From Alphaproteobacteria bacterium (lineage in GTDB: Bacteria > Pseudomonadota > Alphaproteobacteria > Acetobacterales > Acetobacteraceae): DNA of 64,000 bases. Shown here in pieces: positions 54,286 through 62,813 of the stretch (positions are counted from its first letter, which is position 1; every line of letters begins with the position of its first letter). The notes beneath the pieces are model-generated. The model had not been told where the DNA came from. It saw only the letters and a program-made list of their open reading frames with translations, and did no database searches. The translations under genes were made by a program, and so were the position numbers. Location: assembly GCA_016869715.1 (NCBI GenBank), contig VGDM01000009.1:1-64000 (forward strand). Direction: 5' to 3'.

Positions 54286-55119
54286 ATGCGCCCAGCAGCG
54301 GTGGATTGGCGCTTGGCCGCGCCTTTGGGGATTGTCTACCTCGCGCTTTTTGCGGCACCGCTGCTGTTGTTGCTTGGCATATCGCTCCATGCGGATCAGG
54401 ATTTGCAGCAATGGGGCTTGGATAACTGGTCCAAATTCTGGGGCGATGCCTTCTACCGCGGCGTTGTCTGGGATACGCTTAGGCTGGGCGCGGCGGCGGT
54501 GCTGGCGACGTCCCTTTTCGCTTGGCCGCTCGCGGTATTCTTCTGCAATGCCAGCCCCCGCACGCAGAAGATCCTGATTTTCATCATTCTGCTGCCGTTG
54601 CTGACATCGGTCGTTATTCGCACCTTCGCATGGATCGTGATCCTGGCGCGGGAAGGGCTGGTCAATCAGATGGTGCTGGCGCTTGGCCTTAGCGCCACAC
54701 CGCTCAGGATATTGCAGACGGAAACGGGGCTTATCCTGGCGCTGATGCAAATCGAAATGCCACTGATGCTGCTGCCCTTGATTTCCGTCATGCGCGGGCT
54801 TGATCCAAATCTGCCCGATGCGTCACGTGCGCTTGGGGCAGGCATGTGGCGGAGCTTTTTTCGCGTCATCCTGCCGCTCAGCCTGCCAGGTTGGATCGCT
54901 GGCGCCACCTTGGTTTTTGCTTCCGCCTGCACGGCCTTCATTTCGCAATCCGTCATTGGCGGGGCGCGGCTTGTCTATCTGCCATCGCTGATCTGGCAGC
55001 AGGCCATGGTGGTTTATGATTGGCCCTTCGCTGCCGTTTGTTCTGTGACGCTGCTGGCGACCGTGCTGGCCGGCATCATGATGCTGAATTGGCTTGGCCG
55101 CTATGCAAGGACCGATTAA
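54286..55119 (+). CDS. ABC transporter permease (PotB-like)
   Basis: A 277-residue inner-membrane permease with six helices. LLPLLTSVVIRTFAWIVILAREGLVNQMVLALGLS near residues 100-135 and the EAA-type loop LPDASRALGAGMWRSFFRVILPLSLPGWIAGATLVF near 180-215 fit PotB. ATG 54286 fits; the track's start overlaps the binding-protein gene. The next permease starts directly after its stop. Confidence 0.91.
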   Translation: MRPAAVDWRLAAPLGIVYLALFAAPLLLLLGISLHADQDLQQWGLDNWSKFWGDAFYRGVVWDTLRLGAAAVLATSLFAWPLAVFFCNASPRTQKILIFIILLPLLTSVVIRTFAWIVILAREGLVNQMVLALGLSATPLRILQTETGLILALMQIEMPLMLLPLISVMRGLDPNLPDASRALGAGMWRSFFRVILPLSLPGWIAGATLVFASACTAFISQSVIGGARLVYLPSLIWQQAMVVYDWPFAAVCSVTLLATVLAGIMMLNWLGRYARTD

Positions 55120-55941
55120 ATGAGGCAACGTCGCACCTTTGCCGACCAAAGCTTTTCCTATGTCTTTGGGGGGCTTACTTTGCTTGGCCTGCTGATCCTG
55201 GTTGGCCCGGTATTGATTGTGCTGATTACGAGTTTCACCACCTCGGCATCCTTGCGGTTTCCGCCGCCAGAAATGTCGCTGAGGTGGTATCAGGCGCTGT
55301 TTGACACAACGCGGTCTGCGCATATCCATCGCGCTGCCGGCAATTCGCTTTGGGTGGCTGGCATGGCAACGCTCGGGGCCACAATGCTGGCCGTGCTCGC
55401 GGCCCTTGCCATTGGGCGGTCGCGTCGGCCAGCGGCACGCGCCTTGGAAGCAAGCTTTCTGTCACCGTTGATCCTGCCCTCGCTCGCTTATGGGCTCGCG
55501 ACCTTGATGTTTTTTTCGTTGCTTGGGCTACGCCCATCGCTCACGCATTTGATCGGGGGGCATTTGGTGGTGATTGCGCCTTTTGTGTTCCGCACCACCT
55601 TGGCGACCGTCACGCAATTGGAACCGGCGCTTTTGGAAAGCTCCGCCAGCTTGGGGGCAGGGCACTTCATGACCTTCCGGCGCATTACGCTTCCCCTGAT
55701 TGCGCCAGGCATTTTCGCTGGCGCCTTCCTCGCCTTCGTGGCCTCCATGGATAATGTGCCGGTCTCGCTTTTCCTCTCCAGCGCGCGGACGGATATGCTG
55801 CCCATCCGGATGTGGGGCATGATGGAAAGCACGCTGGATGTGCGCGTTGCTGCCGTATCTGGCGTGCTTATTCTGGCGATATTGGTGCTGATGTTCGTGA
55901 TGGATCGGCTGACCGGGCTGACGCGCCGGATGAGTCTCTAG
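55120..55941 (+). CDS. ABC transporter permease (PotC-like)
   Basis: A 273-residue inner-membrane permease. LEASFLSPLILPSLAYGLATLMFFSLLGL near residue 108-136 and LLESSASLGAGHFMTFRRITLPLIAPGIFAGAFLAFVASMDNVPVSLFLSS near 165-215 are the PotC-type helix and EAA loop. Its ATG follows the PotB-like stop without a gap. Last gene of the importer; a convergent maf gene follows seven bases on. Confidence 0.92.
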   Translation: MRQRRTFADQSFSYVFGGLTLLGLLILVGPVLIVLITSFTTSASLRFPPPEMSLRWYQALFDTTRSAHIHRAAGNSLWVAGMATLGATMLAVLAALAIGRSRRPAARALEASFLSPLILPSLAYGLATLMFFSLLGLRPSLTHLIGGHLVVIAPFVFRTTLATVTQLEPALLESSASLGAGHFMTFRRITLPLIAPGIFAGAFLAFVASMDNVPVSLFLSSARTDMLPIRMWGMMESTLDVRVAAVSGVLILAILVLMFVMDRLTGLTRRMSL

Positions 55942-55948
55942 TCTCGAA

Positions 55949-56560
55949 CTACCGCAACAACACCCCATGCTGCCGCAAGAACCCGAGCAAGGGCAGCAAG
56001 GGCAGGCCAAGAATGGCCGGCTGATCGCCCTCGATCCTGTCAAATAACTGCGCGCCATGGCCTTCCAGCCGATAGGCGCCGACAGACGAAAGCAAAGCCT
56101 CGCCCTCGGCAGCCAGATAGGCCTCCAGAAACGCATCCGAAAAATCGCGCATGGTCAGGCGCGGCTTCGCCACATGCTGCCAGATGCGCTGCCCGCCACG
56201 ATGGCAAACGAGCGCCGTCACCAATTCATGCCGCCGCCCGCGCAGGCGCTGCAAATGCGTGCGTGCGGCAGCCATATCGGGTGGCTTGTCGTACCAGGCG
56301 CCATCACAGACCAGCAATTGATCCGCGCCGATCACTAGCGCATCAGGCGCGGACCGTGCCGCGCGTTCCGCCTTGGCATCGGCCAGGATCAGCGCGGCCT
56401 CATCCGGCGAAATCCCCTCGGCTTGCGCCGCTTCCTTGATGGCGGCCTCATCCACGCCGGCGATGCGGGTTTCGAACCGCAGCCCAGCGCCTTCCAGCAC
56501 GGCACGCCGCGCCTTGGATGCCGATGCAAGAATAACGACCGGTGTTGCGGCCTGGATCAC
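55949..56560 (-). CDS. maf: Maf-like nucleotide pyrophosphatase
   Basis: A 203-residue house-cleaning pyrophosphatase that hydrolyses non-canonical nucleoside triphosphates such as modified UTP or dTTP. LASASKARRAVLEGAGLRFETRIAGVDE is the family opening, ALVIGADQLLVCDGAWYDKPPDMAAARTHLQRLRGRRHELVTA the central active-site region (Asp), and GAYRLEGHGAQLFDRIEGDQPAILGLPLLPLLGFLR the end. Its ATG overlaps the stop of the TctC gene by four bases. Confidence 0.94.
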   Translation of the reverse strand: MIQAATPVVILASASKARRAVLEGAGLRFETRIAGVDEAAIKEAAQAEGISPDEAALILADAKAERAARSAPDALVIGADQLLVCDGAWYDKPPDMAAARTHLQRLRGRRHELVTALVCHRGGQRIWQHVAKPRLTMRDFSDAFLEAYLAAEGEALLSSVGAYRLEGHGAQLFDRIEGDQPAILGLPLLPLLGFLRQHGVLLR

Positions 56561-57498
56561 TGCCGCGCTTCGGGCCTAAGACCGAGTGCCGCTTCCTCAC
56601 CGGCTGCCGCCGCCAGATAGGCGGCATAGGCTTTGGCATCACGCAAATCCTCGGTCATGCCAAGCCGCGTCATGACAGCCTTGACGGCAGAGGAGCGCAA
56701 TGCCGCCGTGAAGGCAGCCTCCAGCCTTTGGCGCTCAGCTGACGGCATATTGGGCGGGCCAATCAGGCCGAAGGGCGCGGTTTCGGTCAGCCCATAGCCA
56801 AGTTGAACCAGCGTCGGCACGTCGGGCCAGCGGGGATTGCGCTGGGGCGACCAAAGCGTCAGCCAGCGCGCATCGCCCTGATCCACCGCCATGTGCAGCC
56901 GCACGCCGCCCGCCATGACGTCCAAATCACCCGCCATCAGCGCTTCCACGCCATCTGCCGCGCCGCGGAAGGGCAGATGCACTGCCTGGATGTTTTCCTT
57001 CACCATCAGCCGCGACATGGTGACGTGCCCAACCGAACCCACGCCAATACTGCCGAAGGAAAGCTGGCCGGGCTTCTGACGCGCCTCGGCGACAAAATCA
57101 CGCCAGCCGCCAGGGAAGCGATCCGCCTTGGCAATCACGCCATAGGTGCCGCCGGCCAAACACATGATCGGCGTGGCATCGCGCCCCATGGTGAAATCCA
57201 CCCCGCGCTCTACCAGGGCGCGTAGCGTCACGACCGGGAACAGCATCACCACGGACCCATCGGGTGGCGCGCTGCGCAATTGGGTCAAAAGCCTGAGCCC
57301 GGTGCGGCTTGCCTTATTTTCCAGGCGGATTTCCTGGCCCAAAGCCTTGCTCGCGGATTTTGCAAGCGCGCGCATCAGTTGATCCGTCGCCCCGCCTTCC
57401 GCGAACGGGATCAAAAGCGTCACGCCACCTTTCTGCGCCAGCGCCAGATTTGGCGTGGCCAGCAGCCCAGCGCTTGCCAGAAACAGCCGACGCTTCAT
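56557..57498 (-). CDS. TctC/Bug-family substrate-binding protein
   Basis: A 313-residue secreted protein with leader MKRRLFLASAGLLATPNLALAQKGG and the opening VTLLIPFAEGGATDQLMRALAKSASKALGQEIRLENKASRTGLRLLTQL. LSFGSIGVGSVGHVTMSRLMVKENIQAVHLPFRGAADGVEALMAGDLDV gives the ligand loop. It is unusual to be embedded in an overlapping operon with housekeeping genes: its start overlaps the HD hydrolase stop and its stop overlaps the maf start, each by four bases. Confidence 0.92.
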   Translation of the reverse strand: MKRRLFLASAGLLATPNLALAQKGGVTLLIPFAEGGATDQLMRALAKSASKALGQEIRLENKASRTGLRLLTQLRSAPPDGSVVMLFPVVTLRALVERGVDFTMGRDATPIMCLAGGTYGVIAKADRFPGGWRDFVAEARQKPGQLSFGSIGVGSVGHVTMSRLMVKENIQAVHLPFRGAADGVEALMAGDLDVMAGGVRLHMAVDQGDARWLTLWSPQRNPRWPDVPTLVQLGYGLTETAPFGLIGPPNMPSAERQRLEAAFTAALRSSAVKAVMTRLGMTEDLRDAKAYAAYLAAAAGEEAALGLRPEARQ

Positions 57499-58046
57499 GG
57501 CATCTCGCTTGCCAACCGCGCGAGCGCGGCGCGATAGGTTGTGTCAAACAGCGCATCCAGGCCAGGGTTCACGCCCTTAAGCCCCGTCGCGACGCGCCCC
57601 GCCCAGCCAACATATTCGATGCGGCGCGCATGGTTCCATTTCGCCGGCGGACTATCGGCGATGGAACGCAAATTCGCGATTTTGTCAGCAAGTTTCAATT
57701 GCTTGGCCGCTTCGCTATGCTTTGGCGCCTGGCTGATCTGCAAGGCCTTCCTGATTTCCTTGGGCTTTTCCTTATCATCGGTTGCTTCCGCCACCAAGCT
57801 TGCAATGACTGTGCCGAAAACCGCCACCAGATCAGCATCCGTGGTTTCGGTATCTTCCACCGTGTCATGCAGCAGCCCGGCCAGGATGGCTTCCTCTGGC
57901 GCGCCATGTTCTGCCAGGATCGCGGCAACCTCGATCACATGGTTCACATAGGGCTCGGCAGCCGCACCTTTCCGCACCTGCCCGGCATGGGCGCGGGCGG
58001 CGAAAAGCGTGGCGCGCAGGATTTGCGCGGAGAAATTGGCCTCCAT
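57495..58046 (-). CDS. HD-domain hydrolase (small SpoT/MESH1-like)
   Basis: A 183-residue HD-domain protein. The metal motifs are ATLFAARAHAGQVRKGAAAEPYVNHVIEVAAIL (His near residue 15 and 30), GLLHDTVEDTETTDADLV (HDxxED near 60) and AKQLKLADKIANLRSI near 120 (Asp of the conserved K-x-x-D), the arrangement seen in single-domain ppGpp hydrolases of the MESH1/SAH type. Activity on (p)ppGpp is possible but not shown. ATG 58046 fits the family; the 583-residue track ORF is antisense to a TctC gene. It heads the operon HD-TctC-maf. Confidence 0.88.
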   Translation of the reverse strand: MEANFSAQILRATLFAARAHAGQVRKGAAAEPYVNHVIEVAAILAEHGAPEEAILAGLLHDTVEDTETTDADLVAVFGTVIASLVAEATDDKEKPKEIRKALQISQAPKHSEAAKQLKLADKIANLRSIADSPPAKWNHARRIEYVGWAGRVATGLKGVNPGLDALFDTTYRAALARLASEMP

Positions 58047-58121
58047 GGAGATTTTTCTAGCGCCCCTGGGCAGAATCGGAAAGGGGATGCAAGCGCTGGC
58101 AAAGCCTGATACAGCACCCCC

Positions 58122-59096
58122 ATGCCGAGAGAAACCGTGACGCGCCGCGCCTTGATCGCGGCCAGCCCTTTGCTTGCATCCCCCGCCTTGGCGCAGGCAC
58201 CCTTTCCCAATCGCCCGATCCGCCTGGTTGTGGGCTTCACCCCTGGCGGGGCGACCGATATTTCCGCTCGCGCCGTTGCGCCCAAAATGTCGGAAGTGCT
58301 GGGCCAACCGGTGATTGTGGAAAACCGCCCAGGCGCGGGCAGTAACCTTGCCACTGAAATCGTCGCGCGCAGCCCTACCGATGGCTATACCATCCTGCTG
58401 GCAACGCTCGGCGCACTCGTGATCAGCCCCATGGTGATGCGCCTGCCGATAGACCCGGCGCGCGACCTGGTGCCGATCTCCATCGCCGTTGACCTGTTCA
58501 ATATCCTGACCGTGCCGGCAGAACGCCCCTGGCGCACGGCCGCCGATATCATTGCCGCCGCCAAGGTGCGGCCCGGAGAGCTTTCCTGGGGCCATAGCGG
58601 TATCGGCAGCGCGCCCCAATTGGCCGGCTTGCTCTTTGCCAAAATGGCCGGGATTGAAACGATTGAGGTCTCCTATCGCGGCGGGGGCTTGGTCGCGACG
58701 GATTTGATTTCGGGCCGGCTGGATTACGGCTTCCCGACATCGCCTTCCGTCATGGCGCATATCGAAAGCGGCAAGCTGAGGGGGCTTGCGGTGCCAACCC
58801 TGCAACGTTCCCGCCTGCTGCCGAATATCCCAACAGTCGCGGAAACCGGCCTGCCCGGCTTCAATGTGCCGTCCTGGTATGCGGTGGTGGCGCCGCGCGG
58901 CACGCCGGAGCCCGCCGTGCAACGTCTGGCCCAGGCCATGCGCATTGCGCTGGAAGACAAGGACGTGGTCGGCATCCTGAACCGCAATGGTCTGGAGGCG
59001 ATGCCCTCCACGCCCGCGGAATTCGCTGCCGCCTGGGCCGCCGAGCGCACCAAATGGGAACCGATCATTCGCGAAAGCGGCATCAAGATCGAATAG
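58122..59096 (+). CDS. TctC/Bug-family substrate-binding protein
   Basis: A 324-residue secreted binding protein: leader MPRETVTRRALIAASPLLASPALAQ, then FPNRPIRLVVGFTPGGATDISARAVAPKMSEVLGQPVIVENRPGAGSNLATEIVARSPTDGYTILLATLGAL, and IEVSYRGGGLVATDLISGRLDYG as the ligand loop. Divergent from the HD-TctC-maf operon and 49 bases before proA. Ligand unknown. Confidence 0.93.
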   Translation: MPRETVTRRALIAASPLLASPALAQAPFPNRPIRLVVGFTPGGATDISARAVAPKMSEVLGQPVIVENRPGAGSNLATEIVARSPTDGYTILLATLGALVISPMVMRLPIDPARDLVPISIAVDLFNILTVPAERPWRTAADIIAAAKVRPGELSWGHSGIGSAPQLAGLLFAKMAGIETIEVSYRGGGLVATDLISGRLDYGFPTSPSVMAHIESGKLRGLAVPTLQRSRLLPNIPTVAETGLPGFNVPSWYAVVAPRGTPEPAVQRLAQAMRIALEDKDVVGILNRNGLEAMPSTPAEFAAAWAAERTKWEPIIRESGIKIE

Positions 59097-59145
59097 CGGC
59101 GCGGGGGTTAAGGACCTATAAGGCGGCAGAAAGGAATTTTTGCCC

Positions 59146-60411
59146 GTGAACGCCATGCCCCCCGATTCCGCCGAGGCCCTGCAAGACGCCGCGCGCGCCG
59201 CGCGTGCCGCCACCACTGTACTCGCCTCGGCGCCGCGCGCGATCAAGGATCAGGCGCTGCTGCTGGCGGCGGCGGCGCTGCGAGAGCGTCAAGCCGAGAT
59301 CATCGCCGCCAATGCGGAAGACATTGCCGCAGCGCCTGGGTTGTCGCCAGCCTTTCGGGATCGGCTGCTGCTCAATGCCGCGCGCATTGAAGCCATGGCC
59401 AAGGGGCTTGAGGAAGTGGCCGCGCTGCCTGATCCGGTGGGCCGTATGCTTGCAGAATGGCAGCGCCCGAATGGGCTGCGCTTGCAGCGCGTGGCGCAGC
59501 CGCTTGGCGTGATTGGCATGATTTTCGAAAGCCGGCCCAATGTCACTGCCGATGCCGCCGCGCTTTGCCTCAAATCCGGCAATGCGGTCATCTTGCGCGG
59601 CGGGTCTGAAAGCTTGCGGAGCGCCACCGCCATTCACGCCTGCATGGTGCAAGGGCTGAAGCTGGCGGGCTTGCCTGAAGCCGCGGTGCAAGTGGCGCCG
59701 AGTGCGGATCGCGCCTTTGTTGGTGCCATGCTGCGCGCATCCGGCCTGATTGACCTGATCATTCCGCGTGGCGGCAAGGGGTTGGTGACGCGCGTTTTGG
59801 AAGAAGCGCGCGTGCCCGTTCTCGCGCATGCGGAAGGGCTGTGCCACACTTACATCCATGCCGACGCGGATCACGCCATGGCCCGCGCTATACTCGCCAA
59901 TGCCAAGATGCGCCGCACCGGTGTTTGTGGTGCCACTGAAACCCTGCTGATTGATGCCGCCATTGCGCCCGCGCTCCTGCCGGCACTGATTGCCGATTTG
60001 CGCGCCCTTGGTTGCGATTTCCGCGCCGATGACGCAGCGCGCGCCATTGTGCCGGGCCTTACCGCCGCCACTGGCGAGGATTATGCCACCGAATGGCTGG
60101 ATGCGATCCTATCGGTGAAGGTGGTCGCGGGCGTTGACGCAGCCCTTGCCCATATCCGCCGCTTCGGCAGTGAGCATACGGAAGCGATCATCACTGAAGA
60201 TGCCAGGGCAGCGCAGCAATTCCTGGATGGCATTTCCTCGGCTGTCGGGCTTTGGAATGCGTCCACGCAATTCTGCGATGGCGCCGAATTTGGCTTTGGC
60301 GCCGAGATCGGCATCGCCACTGGCCGGCTGCATGCGCGCGGTCCTGTGGGGCTCGAGCAACTCTGCACCTATCGCTACAAGATTTTCGGCACGGGGCAGG
60401 TCAGGCCGTGA
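59146..60411 (+). CDS. proA: Gamma-glutamyl phosphate reductase
   Basis: A 421-residue enzyme that reduces gamma-glutamyl phosphate to glutamate semialdehyde with NADPH in proline synthesis. PLGVIGMIFESRPNVTADAAALCLKSGNAVILRGGSE near residue 120 is the nucleotide-binding part, and the catalytic Cys is in KMRRTGVCGATETLL near 265. I prefer GTG 59146 with AAAGGAA about ten bases upstream; the track's TTG 59140 and ATG 59155 are alternatives differing by two or three residues. It is followed by an interrupted nadD-rsfS-rlmH cluster. Confidence 0.95.
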   Translation: MNAMPPDSAEALQDAARAARAATTVLASAPRAIKDQALLLAAAALRERQAEIIAANAEDIAAAPGLSPAFRDRLLLNAARIEAMAKGLEEVAALPDPVGRMLAEWQRPNGLRLQRVAQPLGVIGMIFESRPNVTADAAALCLKSGNAVILRGGSESLRSATAIHACMVQGLKLAGLPEAAVQVAPSADRAFVGAMLRASGLIDLIIPRGGKGLVTRVLEEARVPVLAHAEGLCHTYIHADADHAMARAILANAKMRRTGVCGATETLLIDAAIAPALLPALIADLRALGCDFRADDAARAIVPGLTAATGEDYATEWLDAILSVKVVAGVDAALAHIRRFGSEHTEAIITEDARAAQQFLDGISSAVGLWNASTQFCDGAEFGFGAEIGIATGRLHARGPVGLEQLCTYRYKIFGTGQVRP

Positions 60412-60516
60412 TGCTGCGGCACGTCTTTGCCGCGCTGCTGATCGTCTTGGCGCTGGCGCCCGCCGCGCGTACTGGCGGCTCAGGTCTGGACTGCGCGATA
60501 TGAAGGCTTGGTTTAG
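60411..60516 (+). pseudogene. Remnant of a secreted-protein gene (signal peptide plus a few residues)
   Basis: ATG 60411 overlaps the proA stop (TGATG) and opens a textbook signal peptide, MLRHVFAALLIVLALAPAART, that stops after 30 residues (stop at 60501-60503). In the next frame the sequence AQVWTARYEGLV reads like the start of a mature protein, then stops at 60516. So both a frame change and a truncation seem to have removed the gene. It could alternatively be a genuine 30-residue peptide. Family not recognisable. Confidence 0.5.
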
Positions 60517-60623
60517 GCGCAGGATGTGGTGGTACGTTTCCGTTGAGGCGGACGTTTCGCCGAAGCGGCGACCTCTGCTATCGTAAACGTTAGATTTGTT
60601 GGTGATCAGGAAAGACCGGAAGC

Positions 60624-62129
60624 ATGCCCGATACCGCCCCGCTCCAAAGCACAAGCAATCTGCTTTCCGTCGAATATTTTGATGTGCTGATTGTGGGCGC
60701 CGGCATTTCCGGCATTGGCGCTGCCTATCACCTTACCACGCAATGTCCGGACAAAAGCCTTGTGGTGCTGGAGAATGAGGAAAGCTTCGGCGGCACCTGG
60801 TGGACGCATAAATATCCCGGCATTCGCTCGGATAGCGACCTGCATACTTTCGGCTATCGCTTCAAGCCCTGGCGCGGCGCGCCGATTGCGACCGCCGAGG
60901 AAATCCTGAGTTACATGGGCGAAGTGATCGCGGAAAATGATTTGGCGCGGCATATCCGCTATCGTCACCATATCACCCACGCATCCTGGGATAGTCAGAA
61001 TAGGCTTTGGACCCTGGAGGTTCTGGACAAGGCCACTGGCCTGCCGCGCCGCTTCACCGGCAAGTTTCTTTACATGTGCCAGGGCTATTATCGCCACCGG
61101 CAGGGCTATATGCCGGAATGGCCGAATATGGCGGCCTATCAGGGACAGCTGGTGCATTCCGAGGAATGGCCAGAGGGCCTTGACTACACCGATAAGCAAG
61201 TTTTGGTGATTGGGTCAGGGGCGAGCGCCGCGACCATTATTCCAGCCATGGCGGCCAAGGCCGCGCATGTTGTGATGCTGCAGCGATCGCCCACTTTTTT
61301 CCGCGTGGGCCGCAACGCAATTGAAATTGCGGAGGAATTGCGCACGCTTGGCGTTTCGGAAGATTGGATTCACGAAATCACGCGCCGCAAAATCTTGTTC
61401 GAGCAGGATAAGTTTGCGAAAATGTCCTTCTCCCAGCCGGACAAGGTGAAGGAAGCGCTCTTGGATGGCATTCGCGGCATTGTCGGGCAGGATTACGATA
61501 TCGCGACCCATTTCACGCCGCGCTATCGCCCCTGGCGGCAACGCGTGGCCTTTGTGCCCGATGGCGATCTGTTCCACGGCATCGCCCAGGGCACGGCGAG
61601 CGTTATCACAGATGAGATTGAGCGCTTCTCCGAGAGGGGCGTTGTGACCAAATCCGGTCAGGAATTGGTAGCGGATATCATTGTCGCGGCAACGGGCTTT
61701 CACCTGAATGTGCTTGGCGATATCGCCTTTGAGATTGATGGCAAGCCGCTCGATTTTCATGAGACCGTGACCTATCGCGGCATGATGTTCACCGGCATTC
61801 CCAATATGGTTTGGGTCTTTGGCTATTTCCGCGCTTCCTGGACGCTGCGCGCTGATCTGGTGGGCGATTTTGTCTGCAAATTGCTGAAGCATATGGATGC
61901 CACAGGTAAGCAGCAGGTGGAAGTGGCGCTGCGGCCAGAAGACCATAACATGCCGATCAAGCCCTGGATTGATCCGGAAAACTTCAATCCGGGCTATCTG
62001 ATGCGCGGGTTGCATTTGTTGCCGCAGCGCGGGGACAAGCCCGAATGGATGCATAATCAGGATTATTGGGCGGAGAAGGATGAATTCCCCAAAATTGACC
62101 TGAACGATGCGGCCTTTGTCTATAAGTAG
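60624..62129 (+). CDS. FAD-dependent Baeyer-Villiger-type monooxygenase
   Basis: A 501-residue flavoprotein. The FAD motif is VLIVGAGISGIGAAYHL near residue 22, then ESFGGTWWTHKYPGIRSDSD near 53. The family fingerprint for Baeyer-Villiger/flavin monooxygenases (F-x-G-x3-H-x3-W) appears as YQGQLVHSEEWPE near 172, with Tyr for Phe. The NADPH motif is VLVIGSGASAATIIPAMA near 194, and the ATG-type motif IIVAATGFHLNVLG follows. It should insert oxygen next to a ketone or oxidise a soft heteroatom, with NADPH and O2. It sits between proA and nadD, where other alphaproteobacteria have no such gene, so it is probably inserted. Confidence 0.92.
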   Translation: MPDTAPLQSTSNLLSVEYFDVLIVGAGISGIGAAYHLTTQCPDKSLVVLENEESFGGTWWTHKYPGIRSDSDLHTFGYRFKPWRGAPIATAEEILSYMGEVIAENDLARHIRYRHHITHASWDSQNRLWTLEVLDKATGLPRRFTGKFLYMCQGYYRHRQGYMPEWPNMAAYQGQLVHSEEWPEGLDYTDKQVLVIGSGASAATIIPAMAAKAAHVVMLQRSPTFFRVGRNAIEIAEELRTLGVSEDWIHEITRRKILFEQDKFAKMSFSQPDKVKEALLDGIRGIVGQDYDIATHFTPRYRPWRQRVAFVPDGDLFHGIAQGTASVITDEIERFSERGVVTKSGQELVADIIVAATGFHLNVLGDIAFEIDGKPLDFHETVTYRGMMFTGIPNMVWVFGYFRASWTLRADLVGDFVCKLLKHMDATGKQQVEVALRPEDHNMPIKPWIDPENFNPGYLMRGLHLLPQRGDKPEWMHNQDYWAEKDEFPKIDLNDAAFVYK

Positions 62130-62180
62130 CCGCCCGCCACGCTATGGCGGGGCTATGCATTTCGGCCTTTTGATCCTGCC

Positions 62181-62789
62181 ATGACGCCTTCCCGTTTCGG
62201 CGATAATCGCCGGCGCCGCATCGGCCTTTTGGGCGGGTCCTTCAACCCGGCCCATGCCGGGCATCGCCATGTCGCGCACCAGGCGCTCCGCGCGCTTCGG
62301 TTGGATCAGGTTTGGCTTCTGGTCTCGCCGGGCAATCCCTTGAAGCCGCTTGTGGGGATGGCGCCTCTGCACGAACGTTTGGCGAGCGCGCGGCGCATTG
62401 CCGATGGCAGGCAAGTGATCGCGACCGATTTCGAAAGGGCGCTCGATACGCGCTTCACCGCTGATACGCTGGCGAAACTGCGGCAGCGCTTTCCGCACGC
62501 GGATTTCGTATTTCTGATTGGCGCGGATAATCTGGTGCAATTACCGCGCTGGAAAGCCTGGCGTCGCATCGCCACTTCTACCCCATTGGCGGTGTTACCG
62601 CGTCCCGGCTGGACAAGGCGCGCGCTTCGCGGTGCGGCGGCTTCGGTGCGGCGCCGCCAGCGTTGCCGGCCCGGGGCGTTGCTTGCCGGCACCAAGCGGG
62701 CTACGACACCGGCGAGATGGTGTTTCGTCCCTGCGCGGGAAAACGCTGCTTCGGCCACCGCGATCAGGGCGGCAGGGTTACACCCGTGA
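62181..62789 (+). CDS. nadD: Nicotinate-nucleotide adenylyltransferase
   Basis: A 202-residue enzyme of NAD synthesis that adenylylates nicotinate mononucleotide. IGLLGGSFNPAHAGHRHVAHQAL is the nucleotidyltransferase GxxN-x4-GH motif near residue 15, FVFLIGADNLVQLPRWKAW the NaMN-site segment near 110, and ASATAIR the C-terminal (I/S)SxTxxR-like motif near 195. Between 140 and 185 the sequence is Arg/Ala-rich and less conserved. Same-frame rsfS follows. Confidence 0.93.
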   Translation: MTPSRFGDNRRRRIGLLGGSFNPAHAGHRHVAHQALRALRLDQVWLLVSPGNPLKPLVGMAPLHERLASARRIADGRQVIATDFERALDTRFTADTLAKLRQRFPHADFVFLIGADNLVQLPRWKAWRRIATSTPLAVLPRPGWTRRALRGAAASVRRRQRCRPGALLAGTKRATTPARWCFVPARENAASATAIRAAGLHP

Positions 62790-62813
62790 TATATCGAGCA
62801 AGAGGAGGCGGCC

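Noticed and set aside
57495-59246. 583-residue ORF on the minus strand
   Set aside because: Only the last 183 codons (from ATG 58046) match a family. The remainder is antisense to an intact TctC gene with leader and ligand loop; such open antisense frames are expected at this GC content.
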